A DNA stretch of 41,710 nucleotides from Pseudomonas sp. 21 (GTDB taxonomy: Bacteria; Pseudomonadota; Gammaproteobacteria; Pseudomonadales; Pseudomonadaceae), in assembly GCF_000955805.1 (NCBI RefSeq), contig NZ_JYOA01000004.1, positions 623,776 to 665,485 on the forward strand, written 5' to 3'. The notes beneath the pieces were generated by a model. It saw only the letters and a program-made list of their open reading frames with translations. It ran no database searches and was not told the origin of the DNA. The position numbers and the translations under genes are program-made. Below, piece after piece: positions 25,670-34,218 of the stretch (position 1 is its first letter; each line of letters opens with the position of its first letter).

Positions 25670-27032
25670 AGTCTTCCTCCCCGTGATCTTCCCGCGCGCC
25701 GAGCACTTCCCGCGCTGCACGCTCCCCGGCCTCCACGGCCCCGTCGAAATAGCCCATCCAGCGCGTCGCCGTTTCGGTGCCGGCGAAGTGCAAACGCCCG
25801 TAGGGTTCGCGTAGGCGCGCCGCGCCGCTGCTCCACAGTCCCGGCGGGAACAGGGCGGCATAGCAGCCCCGGGCAAAGGGTTCCTCGGCCCAGGATTTGT
25901 CCACGTAATCCACTGGCTGCAGCGCCTGTTCGCCGAAGTAGCGGGCGAAGCAGTCCAGCACTTGGCCACGGCGGTCGCCGGCGGGCCGGGCGTTCCATTG
26001 CCGCGCCTCGTCACCCTCGATGAAGCCCAGCAGCACGCCGCGTCCGGAGTCAGGGACGCTGTTATCGAAGGTCAGGCGCACCGGGCCGGTCTCGCTGGTG
26101 GCCTGGCCGGAAAGGTTGCGCTCGCGCCAGAAGGGTTTGTCGTAGAGCGCCATGCACTTGATCACCGCGCCTTGCGGCAGGCGTTGCAGGAGCTGGTCGC
26201 GCCAGCTGGGCAGCAGCGGCTCCTGGGTGATGCGCAGCAGTTGGGTCGGCGGGATGGCGAAAATGACGTGGCTGGCCTGGTGCGTGCCTCGGTCGGTCAC
26301 CAGTTCTACGCAGCTGCCGTCCTGGCGCACGGCGCGCACGGGCTCGCCGGTATGGACGTCGCCGATTCGCTCGGCCAGGGTTTCGCTGATCCGCTGGGAG
26401 CCGCCGAGGATGCGGTCCTGCTGGGCGCCGCCTTCGACGCCGAGCACGGTGTCGAGGTTGGTGCCACCGTGGATATAGAAGAGGACGTGCAGGAACGAGA
26501 GGTCATGGGGACTGGCGGCGAACACGGCGCCGCACATCAGCTCGAAGACCTTGCGCCCGGTGGAGGTGCGCACATTGCGCCGCAGCCATTCGGCGAAGGT
26601 GAGACTGTCCCACTGCGGCGCCTTGGGGTGCAGGCTCGGGTCGCCCAGCGGAATTTCCCGCGCCATGCGGTCCAGGCGGACATGGGCCTGAAGGACATCA
26701 AGCAGGACGTGGGGAGGAAACTTCGGGATGGTGCCGCGATACGGCCTGAGCCGGCCGCCGAAAAGGGTGAGGTTGTCGCCCTGGTTCCATTGCGGAAAGG
26801 TCGACAGGCCGAGTTCGGCCAGCAGGGAAAGGATGCGCTCCTGGGTCGGGCCGACCCACTGGCCGCCCACCTCGACCACTTCGCCGCTGGCGAAACGATG
26901 GTTGAGCGTGCGCCCACCGACGCGCTTGTTGGCCTCGATCACTTTCACCCGTTGCCCGGCTTGCGCCAGACGCCAGGCCGCGGTCAGCCCCGAAATACCA
27001 GCGCCCACCACGATCACATCGCTGCGATTCAT
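25644..27032 (-). CDS. Flavin monoamine oxidase (MAO-like)
   Basis: 462-residue FAD amine oxidase. The N-terminal dinucleotide motif VVGAGISGLTAA is at residues 6-17, followed by EANKRVGGRT. The C-terminal part reads like human MAO-B: GCYAALFPPG with Cys390 at the position of the covalent 8-alpha-cysteinyl FAD link, then HFAGTETATRWMGYFDGAVEAGERAAREVL. It probably oxidises primary amines to aldehydes, giving NH3 and H2O2. ATG 27032 is preceded by AAGG. The gene ends inside the secernin-like gene. Covalent flavinylation is an inference from the conserved Cys. Confidence 0.92.
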   Translation of the reverse strand: MNRSDVIVVGAGISGLTAAWRLAQAGQRVKVIEANKRVGGRTLNHRFASGEVVEVGGQWVGPTQERILSLLAELGLSTFPQWNQGDNLTLFGGRLRPYRGTIPKFPPHVLLDVLQAHVRLDRMAREIPLGDPSLHPKAPQWDSLTFAEWLRRNVRTSTGRKVFELMCGAVFAASPHDLSFLHVLFYIHGGTNLDTVLGVEGGAQQDRILGGSQRISETLAERIGDVHTGEPVRAVRQDGSCVELVTDRGTHQASHVIFAIPPTQLLRITQEPLLPSWRDQLLQRLPQGAVIKCMALYDKPFWRERNLSGQATSETGPVRLTFDNSVPDSGRGVLLGFIEGDEARQWNARPAGDRRGQVLDCFARYFGEQALQPVDYVDKSWAEEPFARGCYAALFPPGLWSSGAARLREPYGRLHFAGTETATRWMGYFDGAVEAGERAAREVLGAREDHGEEDYVRHLGIA

Positions 27033-27183
27033 GTTTGCGACCTTATGTTCTTGTTGTTATTGGTCCTAAGGGTAAGCCAGGAATCGTCCTCGGAAAAACC
27101 CGATCAGCAGGAAATTTCTCAATATTTGCGATGAGGTCGAGGCGGCAAATTCCTGCGCTTCATCGAACGCACGGAGTTGGCCT

Positions 27184-27229
27184 GTAGGAGCGCGCCATGC
27201 GCGCGACCGCGGGCATGGCCCGCTCCTAC
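27184..27229. repeat. REP doublet (short REPIN)
   Basis: GTAGGAGCG at 27184-27192 is mirrored by CGCTCCTAC at 27221-27229, and the pairing extends outward (cctgt/acagg, 27181-27234). Inner GC-rich palindromes around ATGCGCGC and GCATGGCC form the stems. It lies in the 248-base gap between the amine oxidase and rimI, in which no other element is evident. Confidence 0.75.
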
Positions 27230-27280
27230 ACAGGCATACGAGCTGTTCTACGGTGAGGCCAAGCACGCCCTGCAGCGAGG

Positions 27281-27733
27281 TCAGTCGACCAGCGTGCAGG
27301 CCATCACCAGCGCATCTTCACGACCACCGACAGCCGGGTAGTAATCGCGGCGGCGACCGATTTCGTTGAAGCCGAAGCGCTCGTAAAGGCGGTAGGCCGG
27401 GCCGTTGGAGGCGCGGACTTCGAGGAAGCATTCCACCCCGCCCTTCTCGTGAGCGCGCTTCATCAGGTGTTCCAGCAGCGCCAGCCCAAGACCGCGGCCC
27501 TGGCTTTCCGGCTTCACCGTGATATTGAGCAGGTGCGCTTCATCGAGGATCAGCTGGATCACGCCGTGGCCGACCTGCTGGCTGCCTTCGAACATCACCC
27601 AGCATTCGTAGCTCTTCAGGCCGTCGGCGAAGGTGCCGCGCGTCCACGGGTGGCTGAAGGCGGCGTATTCGATCTTGAGTACGGCATCGAGGTCCGCCTC
27701 GGTCATCGGGCGGAAGGTAACAGCGTCGCTCAT
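27281..27733 (-). CDS. rimI: Ribosomal protein S18 alanine N-acetyltransferase
   Basis: 150-residue GNAT acetyltransferase that acetylates the N-terminal alanine of S18. The acetyl-CoA loop ESQGRGLGLALLEHL, FLEVRASNGPAYRLYERFGF and the RRRDYY block are typical of RimI. ATGA overlap with holD reproduces the holD-rimI pairing of E. coli. Confidence 0.95.
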   Translation of the reverse strand: MSDAVTFRPMTEADLDAVLKIEYAAFSHPWTRGTFADGLKSYECWVMFEGSQQVGHGVIQLILDEAHLLNITVKPESQGRGLGLALLEHLMKRAHEKGGVECFLEVRASNGPAYRLYERFGFNEIGRRRDYYPAVGGREDALVMACTLVD

Positions 27734-28593
27734 GCGGGGGTCTGACTCGTCCAGCGTTGCCGCACCCGGCGCATGGCGCGCCAGAGGTCGGCTTTCAAAG
27801 TGGGTTCTTCGGCCAGGCGCTCGAGGCCCGGCAGCGCCCAGGCGACGCCCAGGCCTTCGACCTGCAGCTCGCGCAGCAGGGATTCTTCATCGCCTTCGCC
27901 GGCGAAGCGCACAGCAGGCATGCCGACCAGCCACAGGCAGGAGCACGGGGCGCCCTCCTCCAGCCGCGCGGCGACAAAACCCTGGACGAACTCGCGGGCG
28001 GCTTGCGGGCCCTGGTCCATGTTGCCTCGGGAGAACAGTGGCCAGCGTACGGGCTCGCCCATCAGTTGCGGGCTGTCCGGCAGGCCGGCAGCGCGCAGCA
28101 GGTCTTTGAGCAGCAGGTAGGCCGGATCACGGCTGGCCAGCGGCTCGCCGGTGGGCAGTTCGACCAGCAGGATGCATTCGCCGGCGCGCAGCAATTGCAG
28201 GGCAAAACGCGGGGGCGGGGCGACTGGCGCGCGGACGACCGGTTCGGCTTGCGGCTCGGCCGGCTCTTCGGCCTTGACCGGCGCGGCCGGCTTGGCCTGG
28301 GCGCCGACTTTGGGCAGCAGGCGCGCGGCAATCGATCCGGGTTCGCCGGCCGTTACCGGCGCAACCGCGGGGGCCACGACCGGAGCGGCGGCCTCGCGCG
28401 CAGCTGCGGCAGGCGCCGCTACCGTGGGTTCGGCAATGACGGGCGCGGGGGTTTCCAGCAGCTCCGGGCGCGACGGTGCAGCGAACGGCAGCACCACGCG
28501 TGGCAGCCAGCTGGCGACCTGCATGGCGCCAAGGTAGGCGCGGCGACGGGCTTCTTCGATCAAGGGGCGTTTACCTGTGGGTGGTGCCTGCAC
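27730..28593 (-). CDS. holD: DNA polymerase III psi subunit (divergent, long form)
   Basis: 287 residues from a GTG start, about twice E. coli psi (137). It is called by position directly upstream of rimI and by resemblance to the cryptic pseudomonad psi subunit (PA4679, recalled). An N-terminal segment RRRAYLGAMQVASWLPR resembles the E. coli chi-binding peptide. A long Ala/Pro/Val-rich linker (about residues 40-125) follows. The C-terminal fold has CILLVELP, YLLLKDLLRAAGLP and LKADLWRAMRRVRQRW, comparable with ARAALWQQI in E. coli. Psi links the clamp loader to chi and SSB. The exact start is uncertain; no good ribosome-binding site is seen. Confidence 0.75.
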   Translation of the reverse strand: MQAPPTGKRPLIEEARRRAYLGAMQVASWLPRVVLPFAAPSRPELLETPAPVIAEPTVAAPAAAAREAAAPVVAPAVAPVTAGEPGSIAARLLPKVGAQAKPAAPVKAEEPAEPQAEPVVRAPVAPPPRFALQLLRAGECILLVELPTGEPLASRDPAYLLLKDLLRAAGLPDSPQLMGEPVRWPLFSRGNMDQGPQAAREFVQGFVAARLEEGAPCSCLWLVGMPAVRFAGEGDEESLLRELQVEGLGVAWALPGLERLAEEPTLKADLWRAMRRVRQRWTSQTPA

Positions 28594-28677
28594 GGGCAGG
28601 CCGACACGACGAGGCGGGATTGTCGCGTGAAACGCGCCGGGGGGAAAGGCCGGTGGGCGGAGAGACCGCCGTTTCGC

Positions 28678-29193
28678 TTACGGGGTGCCGAAGACGTAGA
28701 CGTTGCCGGTGAGCTTGACCGCGCCGGTGGCCTGGTAGGTCAGCAGGTTGGTCTGCTGCAGGCCGCTGCCGGCAACCTTGCCCTGGTTGGAGCCGCCCAG
28801 GGTGAACTGCAGGTTGGTGGCGCTGGCGTTGGTCAGGCCGATCTTCATGGCCTGGCGATTGAACAGCGCGCCGTCGCCGTTGAAGCCGTTGTTGATGGTC
28901 ACCATGTCGATGGACATGCCGTCGAAGCTGAAGGTGCCCTTGATGTTGTCCAGCACGATGTAGCCGGTGCTGTTCATCGGCTGGATCGCCAGCCGCGCGC
29001 CGCAGCCGCCGGTGCAGCGGGTATCGGCGGTGTTGGCGGCAACATTGAAATTGACGCTCAGGCTGACACCGTCCTGGCCACTGACGTCGGCCATTTCACT
29101 GTCGTCCAGGCCGCGCATCTCGCCGTGGGCGGTCACGGCGGCGAGCAGCAACAGGGGGGCCAGGAGTCGGCTCGAAAGGCGTGCGGTTTTCAC
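28678..29193 (-). CDS. Secreted LDD-VSGQ motif protein C, unknown function
   Basis: 171 residues with a signal peptide (about 1-23). The motif LDDSEMADVSGQDG is at residues 29-42, followed by a beta-rich, Asn/Gly/Thr-rich body and one cysteine pair (CTGGC). It is the third and shortest of three tandem genes sharing this N-terminal motif; I recall it as resembling Pfam DUF6160, unchecked. A ribosome-binding site (AGGAG) is present. An extracytoplasmic, possibly fimbria-like or surface location is plausible, but nothing in the sequence proves a role. Confidence 0.75.
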   Translation of the reverse strand: MKTARLSSRLLAPLLLLAAVTAHGEMRGLDDSEMADVSGQDGVSLSVNFNVAANTADTRCTGGCGARLAIQPMNSTGYIVLDNIKGTFSFDGMSIDMVTINNGFNGDGALFNRQAMKIGLTNASATNLQFTLGGSNQGKVAGSGLQQTNLLTYQATGAVKLTGNVYVFGTP

Positions 29194-29211
29194 GGCGAGT
29201 CTCCTCTTGCG

Positions 29212-30780
29212 CTAACGCGGCAGGTTCACGGTACGGACGTTCAGGTAGTCGATGCGCAGGCCGCGAATGGCCTGGGAACCGACGTCGGTGCCGCTGATGT
29301 TCAGGTTGCCGATGCTGATATTGCTCTTCTGCACGTTCTGGTAGAAGGCTTCGTGGTTGGCCCAGGTGACGCCCGGCGCGCTGAGCATCAGGTCGCCGTT
29401 ACTGGCCACCGAGAGCGTCGCCGGCTGGTAGTTGGCGTCGCCCAGGTTAAGGTCGAAGTAGACGTTCTTGGCCACCACCTTGTTGGTGTCCGCACAGTTC
29501 TCGCAGCCGGCGATGATCAGCTTGTCGGCGTACATCTGCAGGCTCATGGAGGCCTTCAGGCCAGCGGCGTCGCCCCACAGGTTGAGGTAGGAGCCATTGA
29601 GCGTGAAGTTCTCCAGGGCGATGGAGAAGAAGTCAGTTCGGGTGGTGGTAGCGCCAGCGCTGCCGTTGCTGTTATAGGCGGTGCTGGGCAGGGTGAACTT
29701 GGTGGCAATGCCGATATCCAGGCCCTGGATGCGGGTGCCGGAGGAGTTCTGCATGGCGCCGGCCACCAGTTGCACCGTGGCGACGTTCTTCTCGGTGCGA
29801 GTGATGGTGCCACTGACGCAGGTGGTGGCACTGCCGCCTTGCGAGCCGCAGAGCTGGACGAACTTGTCGTAGTCGCTGGCGCGCTGGCTCAGGGTGACGC
29901 CGTTGCGGCTGACGTTCCAGGCGGCGCTGAGGTTCTGCTGCGCGGTGGTGAGGTCGCTGGTGCTGGTGTTGTAGGTATCCACCGAGGCGTTGTAGTTCTT
30001 CACCGCGGTGTTGTTGTTACAGGCGGCGAGGATGCCGCAATCGTATTTGGTCCCCAGCGCCGGGCGGTCCACGCACCACAGTCCGCAGACCTGCGTGGGA
30101 GCGGCGTTGTAGCGGGTGTTCATGCTGTTGTAGTTGGTCTTCTGCGTCGCCTGCGCAGTATCCACCTGCGCCTCGCGCTGGTTGACCACGACCATGTCGG
30201 CGTCGATGCCGCTCTTGAGCGTCACCATGTTGTTCGAATAGGTGGTCAGCAGCGTGTCGCGCTGGGTCTTCAGGGCGCTCAGTTCGGCGTTGATCTTGTT
30301 GGTCGCCTGCGCCGGGTTGGTGCAACCGGCGTCGCCATACAGGCAGCCCTGGTAGTAGGACCAGAGGCCGAACTTGTGGGTGTCGTTGATCGGGTCGGTC
30401 CAGGTTGGCGTCATCAGTTGCAGCGCTTCCTGGTTGGCCGGGATGTTCAGCCCCGCCTTGTACTTCACCGGGCCGAGGGTGAAGGGGTGCATGGGCGTGC
30501 CGAGGTAGGCCTTGGTATCGAGCGTGCCGCGCTGGCTGCCGGCGCCTTTTATATAGGCGCCGGTGATATCCACCTGCACATCCTGGTTGGCGCTGTTCTT
30601 CACCCCGGTGATCTTCGACGTGGCAGTGGCCTGGTCGTAGCTGAAGCCATCGATGAAGAAGCCCAGGCCCGCTCCGCTGACTTCTTCGAGCTGATCATCA
30701 TCCAGGGCCTTCATGCCCAGCGCCGGCAGGCTGACCAGACAACCGGCCAGGCAGGCGAATACTGTCGCGCGCCAGCTCAT
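29212..30780 (-). CDS. Secreted LDD-VSGQ motif protein B, unknown function
   Basis: 522 residues. A signal peptide precedes LDDDQLEEVSGAG (26-38). A beta-rich N-terminal part is followed by a region of about 150 residues (roughly 160-310) rich in Asn, Gln, Thr and Ala that looks helical or coiled (INAELSALKTQRDTLL..., TTAQQNLSAAW). It has cysteine pairs CGLWC and CGILAAC. A second beta-rich, Asn/Gly-rich part follows. Cysteines mostly occur in close pairs, as expected of disulfides outside the cytoplasm. The ATG at 30780 has GAGGAG seven bases upstream and was preferred to one five codons earlier. It starts 16 bases after gene A and ends 18 before gene C. Confidence 0.78.
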   Translation of the reverse strand: MSWRATVFACLAGCLVSLPALGMKALDDDQLEEVSGAGLGFFIDGFSYDQATATSKITGVKNSANQDVQVDITGAYIKGAGSQRGTLDTKAYLGTPMHPFTLGPVKYKAGLNIPANQEALQLMTPTWTDPINDTHKFGLWSYYQGCLYGDAGCTNPAQATNKINAELSALKTQRDTLLTTYSNNMVTLKSGIDADMVVVNQREAQVDTAQATQKTNYNSMNTRYNAAPTQVCGLWCVDRPALGTKYDCGILAACNNNTAVKNYNASVDTYNTSTSDLTTAQQNLSAAWNVSRNGVTLSQRASDYDKFVQLCGSQGGSATTCVSGTITRTEKNVATVQLVAGAMQNSSGTRIQGLDIGIATKFTLPSTAYNSNGSAGATTTRTDFFSIALENFTLNGSYLNLWGDAAGLKASMSLQMYADKLIIAGCENCADTNKVVAKNVYFDLNLGDANYQPATLSVASNGDLMLSAPGVTWANHEAFYQNVQKSNISIGNLNISGTDVGSQAIRGLRIDYLNVRTVNLPR

Positions 30781-30796
30781 GTCAGCGCTCCTCATT

Positions 30797-31879
30797 TCAG
30801 CAACCCGCCGCTTGCGAGCCCATGCAGGTGGACTGCCGGGGCAGGCCGCGCAGGGCGTCGTAGAGGTTGATCAGGATGGGATACACCGCGTCCGCTCCGC
30901 TGCCTACCTTGGGGAAGTTGGCAAAAGCGCCGGACTGGGTGTTGACGAAATTACCGGCGTTGGCGAGGTCCTGCCAGGGCACGTTCTGGTTCTGCAGGGA
31001 GAAGAAGATGCCCTGGGCGCCGGTGTTGATGTCGGTAGAGCCCGGCTTGCCGATATAGATCGTCTTGTAGTTGGTCAGGTCGAAGCAGGTGGTCAGGCCC
31101 AGCGCCTGGCAGTTGCTGGTGGTCGACAGGGTCGGGATCAGCGAAGCGATCAGGCCGCCGGCGTCCGAATGCAGCGAGTCGCCCTTGGCGATACCGATCT
31201 GTTCGGCGCGGTTGATCGGTTGGCCGTTGATGGTGGCCTCGCCGGTGCCGGCCTTGAGCAGTACCACGTCGGCGTAAACCGGGGTATCGCCGGCCACGGC
31301 CAACGCCAGGCAGTTGATGATGTTCGGGCAACCGTTGCGGGTGTAGTAGTCGTAGGCGATGGACGCCGGGCCGTAGATCTGCCCCTGCAGGTTGCCGGTG
31401 ATCGACAGGATGTCACCGGAGAGGTCGCCCTGCGCCTTACCGAAACCAACCCGCGCGCCCACCAGCTGGCGCACGCCATTGTTGGTCTGGAAGGCGAACT
31501 CGACGTAGGGGTCCTGGATCTGGAACGGCACCACCTTCGCGTCGGCGGTATTGGCGTTATCCACCCGGCCCAGGGCGAAGTTGTTGATCAGGATGTCCGC
31601 TGGCTGGCCGGAAACGGTGGTCGAGCCAGTGCGGCTGTAGTTGCCCAGGCTGAGCTGGTCGATGTTGGTCAGCAGGCTGATGTCGGCGCCGAAGTTGAGC
31701 CGGGTGTACTGGTAGTTCTGGTAGGTGGAGGCGTCGACGGTGAGCATCGCGCCCTGGCCGGAGATGGCGGACAGCTCTTCATCGTCCATCGACTGCATGC
31801 GCGCCTGGGCGGAAAAGGCCAGCAGGCCGCCGCAGAGCAAGGCAAGGGCACGCATGAGCGGACCGGAGGACTGACGCAT
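30797..31879 (-). CDS. Secreted LDD-VSGQ motif protein A, unknown function
   Basis: 360 residues. The signal peptide ends SAQA (about residue 26) and is followed by MDDEELSAISGQG (31-43). The body is beta-rich with many Asn, Gly and Thr residues and ends with a cysteine pair (CMGSQAAGC). Other cysteines are also closely paired (NGCPNIINC, NCQALGLTTC). First gene of the A-B-C set, corresponding by position to PAO1 PA4680-PA4682 (recalled). GGAGAG lies just before the ATG at 31879; the longer frame to 31981 lacks a signal peptide. A hairpin precedes the ribosome-binding site. Confidence 0.78.
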   Translation of the reverse strand: MRQSSGPLMRALALLCGGLLAFSAQARMQSMDDEELSAISGQGAMLTVDASTYQNYQYTRLNFGADISLLTNIDQLSLGNYSRTGSTTVSGQPADILINNFALGRVDNANTADAKVVPFQIQDPYVEFAFQTNNGVRQLVGARVGFGKAQGDLSGDILSITGNLQGQIYGPASIAYDYYTRNGCPNIINCLALAVAGDTPVYADVVLLKAGTGEATINGQPINRAEQIGIAKGDSLHSDAGGLIASLIPTLSTTSNCQALGLTTCFDLTNYKTIYIGKPGSTDINTGAQGIFFSLQNQNVPWQDLANAGNFVNTQSGAFANFPKVGSGADAVYPILINLYDALRGLPRQSTCMGSQAAGC

Positions 31880-31895
31880 GGCACTCTCCTTTCCC

Positions 31896-31918
31896 GGCAC
31901 CCCGTCGTGCGGGGCGCC
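31896..31918 (-). promoter_or_regulatory. Leader hairpin upstream of secreted protein A
   Basis: GGCACCCCG (31896-31904) and CGGGGCGCC (31910-31918) form a nine-base stem in the RNA with one G-U pair and a five-base loop. It ends about 16 bases before the start codon, immediately upstream of the GGAGAG ribosome-binding site. The rest of the 238-base gap to 32117 shows no convincing promoter. Confidence 0.4.
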
Positions 31919-32117
31919 TGTTGTTATTCGTCGGGCGTATCGGGTCAGGAAACAGGTCGAGACTCGGCGCCGTGATGCCACTATAGGAATTCACCCGCCA
32001 CGGCGGGCCGACCCATAGTCGAGTAAATCGCTCAGAACGATAGACGAGCCAAGGAAAGTCCGGGGCGGGTTGTTACCCATCGTCACACCCGGGTGACAGC
32101 GGCGAGCTGCCGACGGC

Positions 32118-32723
32118 TCACTGATGGCGGAACAGGCCGATCAGGTGCTCGGCAATCGCGCCCTTGATGGCGTTGAGGTTCAGGCGCGAATGGGCCTGCA
32201 GCTTGGCGGTATTCAGGCGGTGCAGGTGCAGCGACGGCATGCGCGCCTCGTACTCGCGCAGGTCGCCCTTGACCAATACCGGCAGGAAGATGTCCCCACG
32301 CATGCGGTAACGGTTGATCAGCAGCTTCAGGCCGTCCTGGAAGGGCAACTCGCGCGAGGCCACCAGCCGGTGCTCGCCGGGGATCTTCAGGTACAGGCCG
32401 CTGTAGCCCATGGTCTCGCCGGGCAGGATGTGGATGCCGGTGGGCTCCACCGCGTCGCCGGGGATGTCGTGGAAGGTATCGAACCAGGCTTGCTCGTCCG
32501 GGAGGATGGTGATGCCGCCTTCCTGGTTCTCCGGAATCACGAAGCTGTAGTTGCTGTAGAGCTTCTCGACGTACGACGAGTAGATGCACAAGCGATTCTC
32601 GAAGCGCTGCAGGAAGGCGATGGCTTCGTTGCGATCAGTGATCGCATCCAGGTCCCAGTCGAGGTCGTTCTGGCGTTCCAGTTCGGCCCAACGGGCTTTG
32701 GCGAGTGCGGCGTCGTAGGTCAT
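32118..32723 (-). CDS. Conserved protein of unknown function beside mksFEB
   Basis: 201 residues, soluble, no signal peptide or transmembrane segment. The N-terminus is helical and charged (AKARWAELERQNDLDWDLDAITDRNEAI), followed by a mixed alpha/beta body (SNYSFVIPENQEGGITILPDEQAWFDTFHDIPGD). A basic helical C-terminus (KLQAHSRLNLNAIKGAIAEHLIGLFRHQ) ends the protein. No family recognised. By position it corresponds to PAO1 PA4683 (recalled). It is divergent from mksF across 217 bases, so shared regulation is possible. It does not look like the TOPRIM protein MksG. Confidence 0.75.
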   Translation of the reverse strand: MTYDAALAKARWAELERQNDLDWDLDAITDRNEAIAFLQRFENRLCIYSSYVEKLYSNYSFVIPENQEGGITILPDEQAWFDTFHDIPGDAVEPTGIHILPGETMGYSGLYLKIPGEHRLVASRELPFQDGLKLLINRYRMRGDIFLPVLVKGDLREYEARMPSLHLHRLNTAKLQAHSRLNLNAIKGAIAEHLIGLFRHQ

Positions 32724-32899
32724 CGGCGTAAATCAGACTCTGATATCTAGGTCTCTGATACAGGCTTTGGCAAAAAACTTGCCAGAAAATTCAGCCATTT
32801 AGGCCCGATTTTCCGTGAGATGCGTCACACGGACGCTGCTCGTGCAGTCGCAAACTGACGCGTTTCGTCACCCTGTCGGCCAGGGGTAGGCCTTTGCAG

Positions 32900-32905
32900 T
32901 ACAAT
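32900..32905 (+). promoter_or_regulatory. Possible -10 of the mksFEB promoter
   Basis: TACAAT lies 35 bases before the mksF ATG. No clear -35 is seen at 16-18 bases, so the assignment is tentative. Confidence 0.3.
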
Positions 32906-32940
32906 CGCCCCCTTTGTTCATTCCGGGCCCAACCAAGCCG

Positions 32941-34218
32941 ATGATCGACCCACGACGCGTACTCCGCGCCCTCGCCGAACACTGGGTGCTGCTCGAACCG
33001 CTGTGCGAGCGCTTCGACGCCGGCACCCTGAGCCTGGTGGAGCTGCGCATCCAGCTCACCAGCCAGTTGCCCGACAGCACCCCGGTGGACATCACCGCCC
33101 TGCTCGACCAGTGGGTCCGCCTGGACATCCTCGTCCCGGTGGCCAAGAGCCCCAACCGCTTCGAGCTGAACGCGCAGATCCACGACTTCCTCGCCTACCT
33201 GCGCCAGGAACACCGCCTGGGCCTGTGCCTGGAGATCGAAGCCTACCTGCGCCACCTCGAGCGCCTGGCCGGCTACATCCGCGAGGCATTCGAGGCGCGC
33301 GACGGCAACGACCTGGCCCGGCAACTGCGCCTGCTCGACATGCGCGTGCGCGACGTGCTGAAGAAGCTCGCGAACGACGAACAGGCGCTGGTCGCCGTGG
33401 CCGATCGGGCCAAGACCCAGGACCGGCAGATTCCGCTGCGCCAGCGCTACGCGGAAGTCCTGGCGACCTGGGACGAATACGTCGAACCGATGATCCAGCT
33501 GGTTTCCGCCGACGGCGCCTTCGAACAGGGCGTGCACCGCGTCGAGCAAGTGCTGCTGCGCCTGCTCAGTGAACAGGCGCGCCTCGGCCAACTGGTGGAT
33601 GACGACCAGTTGCTGCGCACCCACGCGCGCATCCTGGAAATGCAGACCACCGCCCAGCTCACCCTGCGCCGCGCCCGCGAACTGCTGCTGCCGCTGCGCG
33701 AGGAAGCGCGCCGGCACAACGCGATCACCCGCGGCGCCGCGCTGGCGCTGTCGGTCATCCGCCGCAAGGGCATCGACGCCGTGCCGCAGGCGGCCATGCC
33801 GATGTTCACCCGGCCGCAGAGCAACTTCCTCGGCACCGCCTCGCAGGTCGAGAGCTACGTCTTCGCCCTGGCCAACTTCCAGCCCAAGCCGGCGCACTTC
33901 CCCAAGGCCAGTGGCAATCGCAAGAGCGACGGCCCGCAGCGCTCGCCGCGCACCGCGCGGGAAATGCTCGACCGCTGCCAGGCCGCGCTGCCGCTGCCGG
34001 ACCTCATGCAGTGGCTGCTGGAACAGGAGCCCGAAGGCGCCACCGACGAACTGCTCTACTGGTTCTCGCGCCTGTCGCGCGATGCCCGCTTCCAGCGCGA
34101 CCGCCTCGAGCGCGCGCAATACGACACTCTCCAGCACAGCGTCAGCCTGTGCTCCTTCGCCCTGATCGCCGGCCCGACCGCTGGCAAGGACAGCAAGAGC
34201 GAATCGCATGCAGATTAA
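32941..34218 (+). CDS. mksF: MksF, kleisin subunit of the MksBEF condensin
   Basis: 425 residues from ATG 32941; an in-frame TTG nine codons upstream is less likely. N-terminal winged-helix-like part (RRVLRALAEHWVLLEPLCERFDAGTLSL), then long helical segments (HRLGLCLEIEAYLRHLERLAGYIREAFEARD, LRRARELLLPLREEARRHNAITRG). This fits a kleisin that bridges SMC heads and binds MksE. The order F-E-B with overlaps and the sizes (425, 249, 944) match the P. aeruginosa MksBEF locus PA4684-PA4686 (recalled). MksBEF is an alternative condensin acting in chromosome organisation and, in related Wadjet systems, against plasmids. Confidence 0.85.
   Translation: MIDPRRVLRALAEHWVLLEPLCERFDAGTLSLVELRIQLTSQLPDSTPVDITALLDQWVRLDILVPVAKSPNRFELNAQIHDFLAYLRQEHRLGLCLEIEAYLRHLERLAGYIREAFEARDGNDLARQLRLLDMRVRDVLKKLANDEQALVAVADRAKTQDRQIPLRQRYAEVLATWDEYVEPMIQLVSADGAFEQGVHRVEQVLLRLLSEQARLGQLVDDDQLLRTHARILEMQTTAQLTLRRARELLLPLREEARRHNAITRGAALALSVIRRKGIDAVPQAAMPMFTRPQSNFLGTASQVESYVFALANFQPKPAHFPKASGNRKSDGPQRSPRTAREMLDRCQAALPLPDLMQWLLEQEPEGATDELLYWFSRLSRDARFQRDRLERAQYDTLQHSVSLCSFALIAGPTAGKDSKSESHAD

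Noticed and set aside
27757..30870. Plus-strand open frame of 1037 codons opposite holD and the secreted-protein genes
   Set aside because: It runs through five minus-strand features without a recognisable domain; the Gly/Ala/Val/Gln-rich composition is that of antisense frames in high-GC DNA.
32118..32723. MksG/TOPRIM nuclease
   Set aside because: No TOPRIM motif (conserved E and DxD) is visible, and the gene is divergent from mksFEB rather than downstream.
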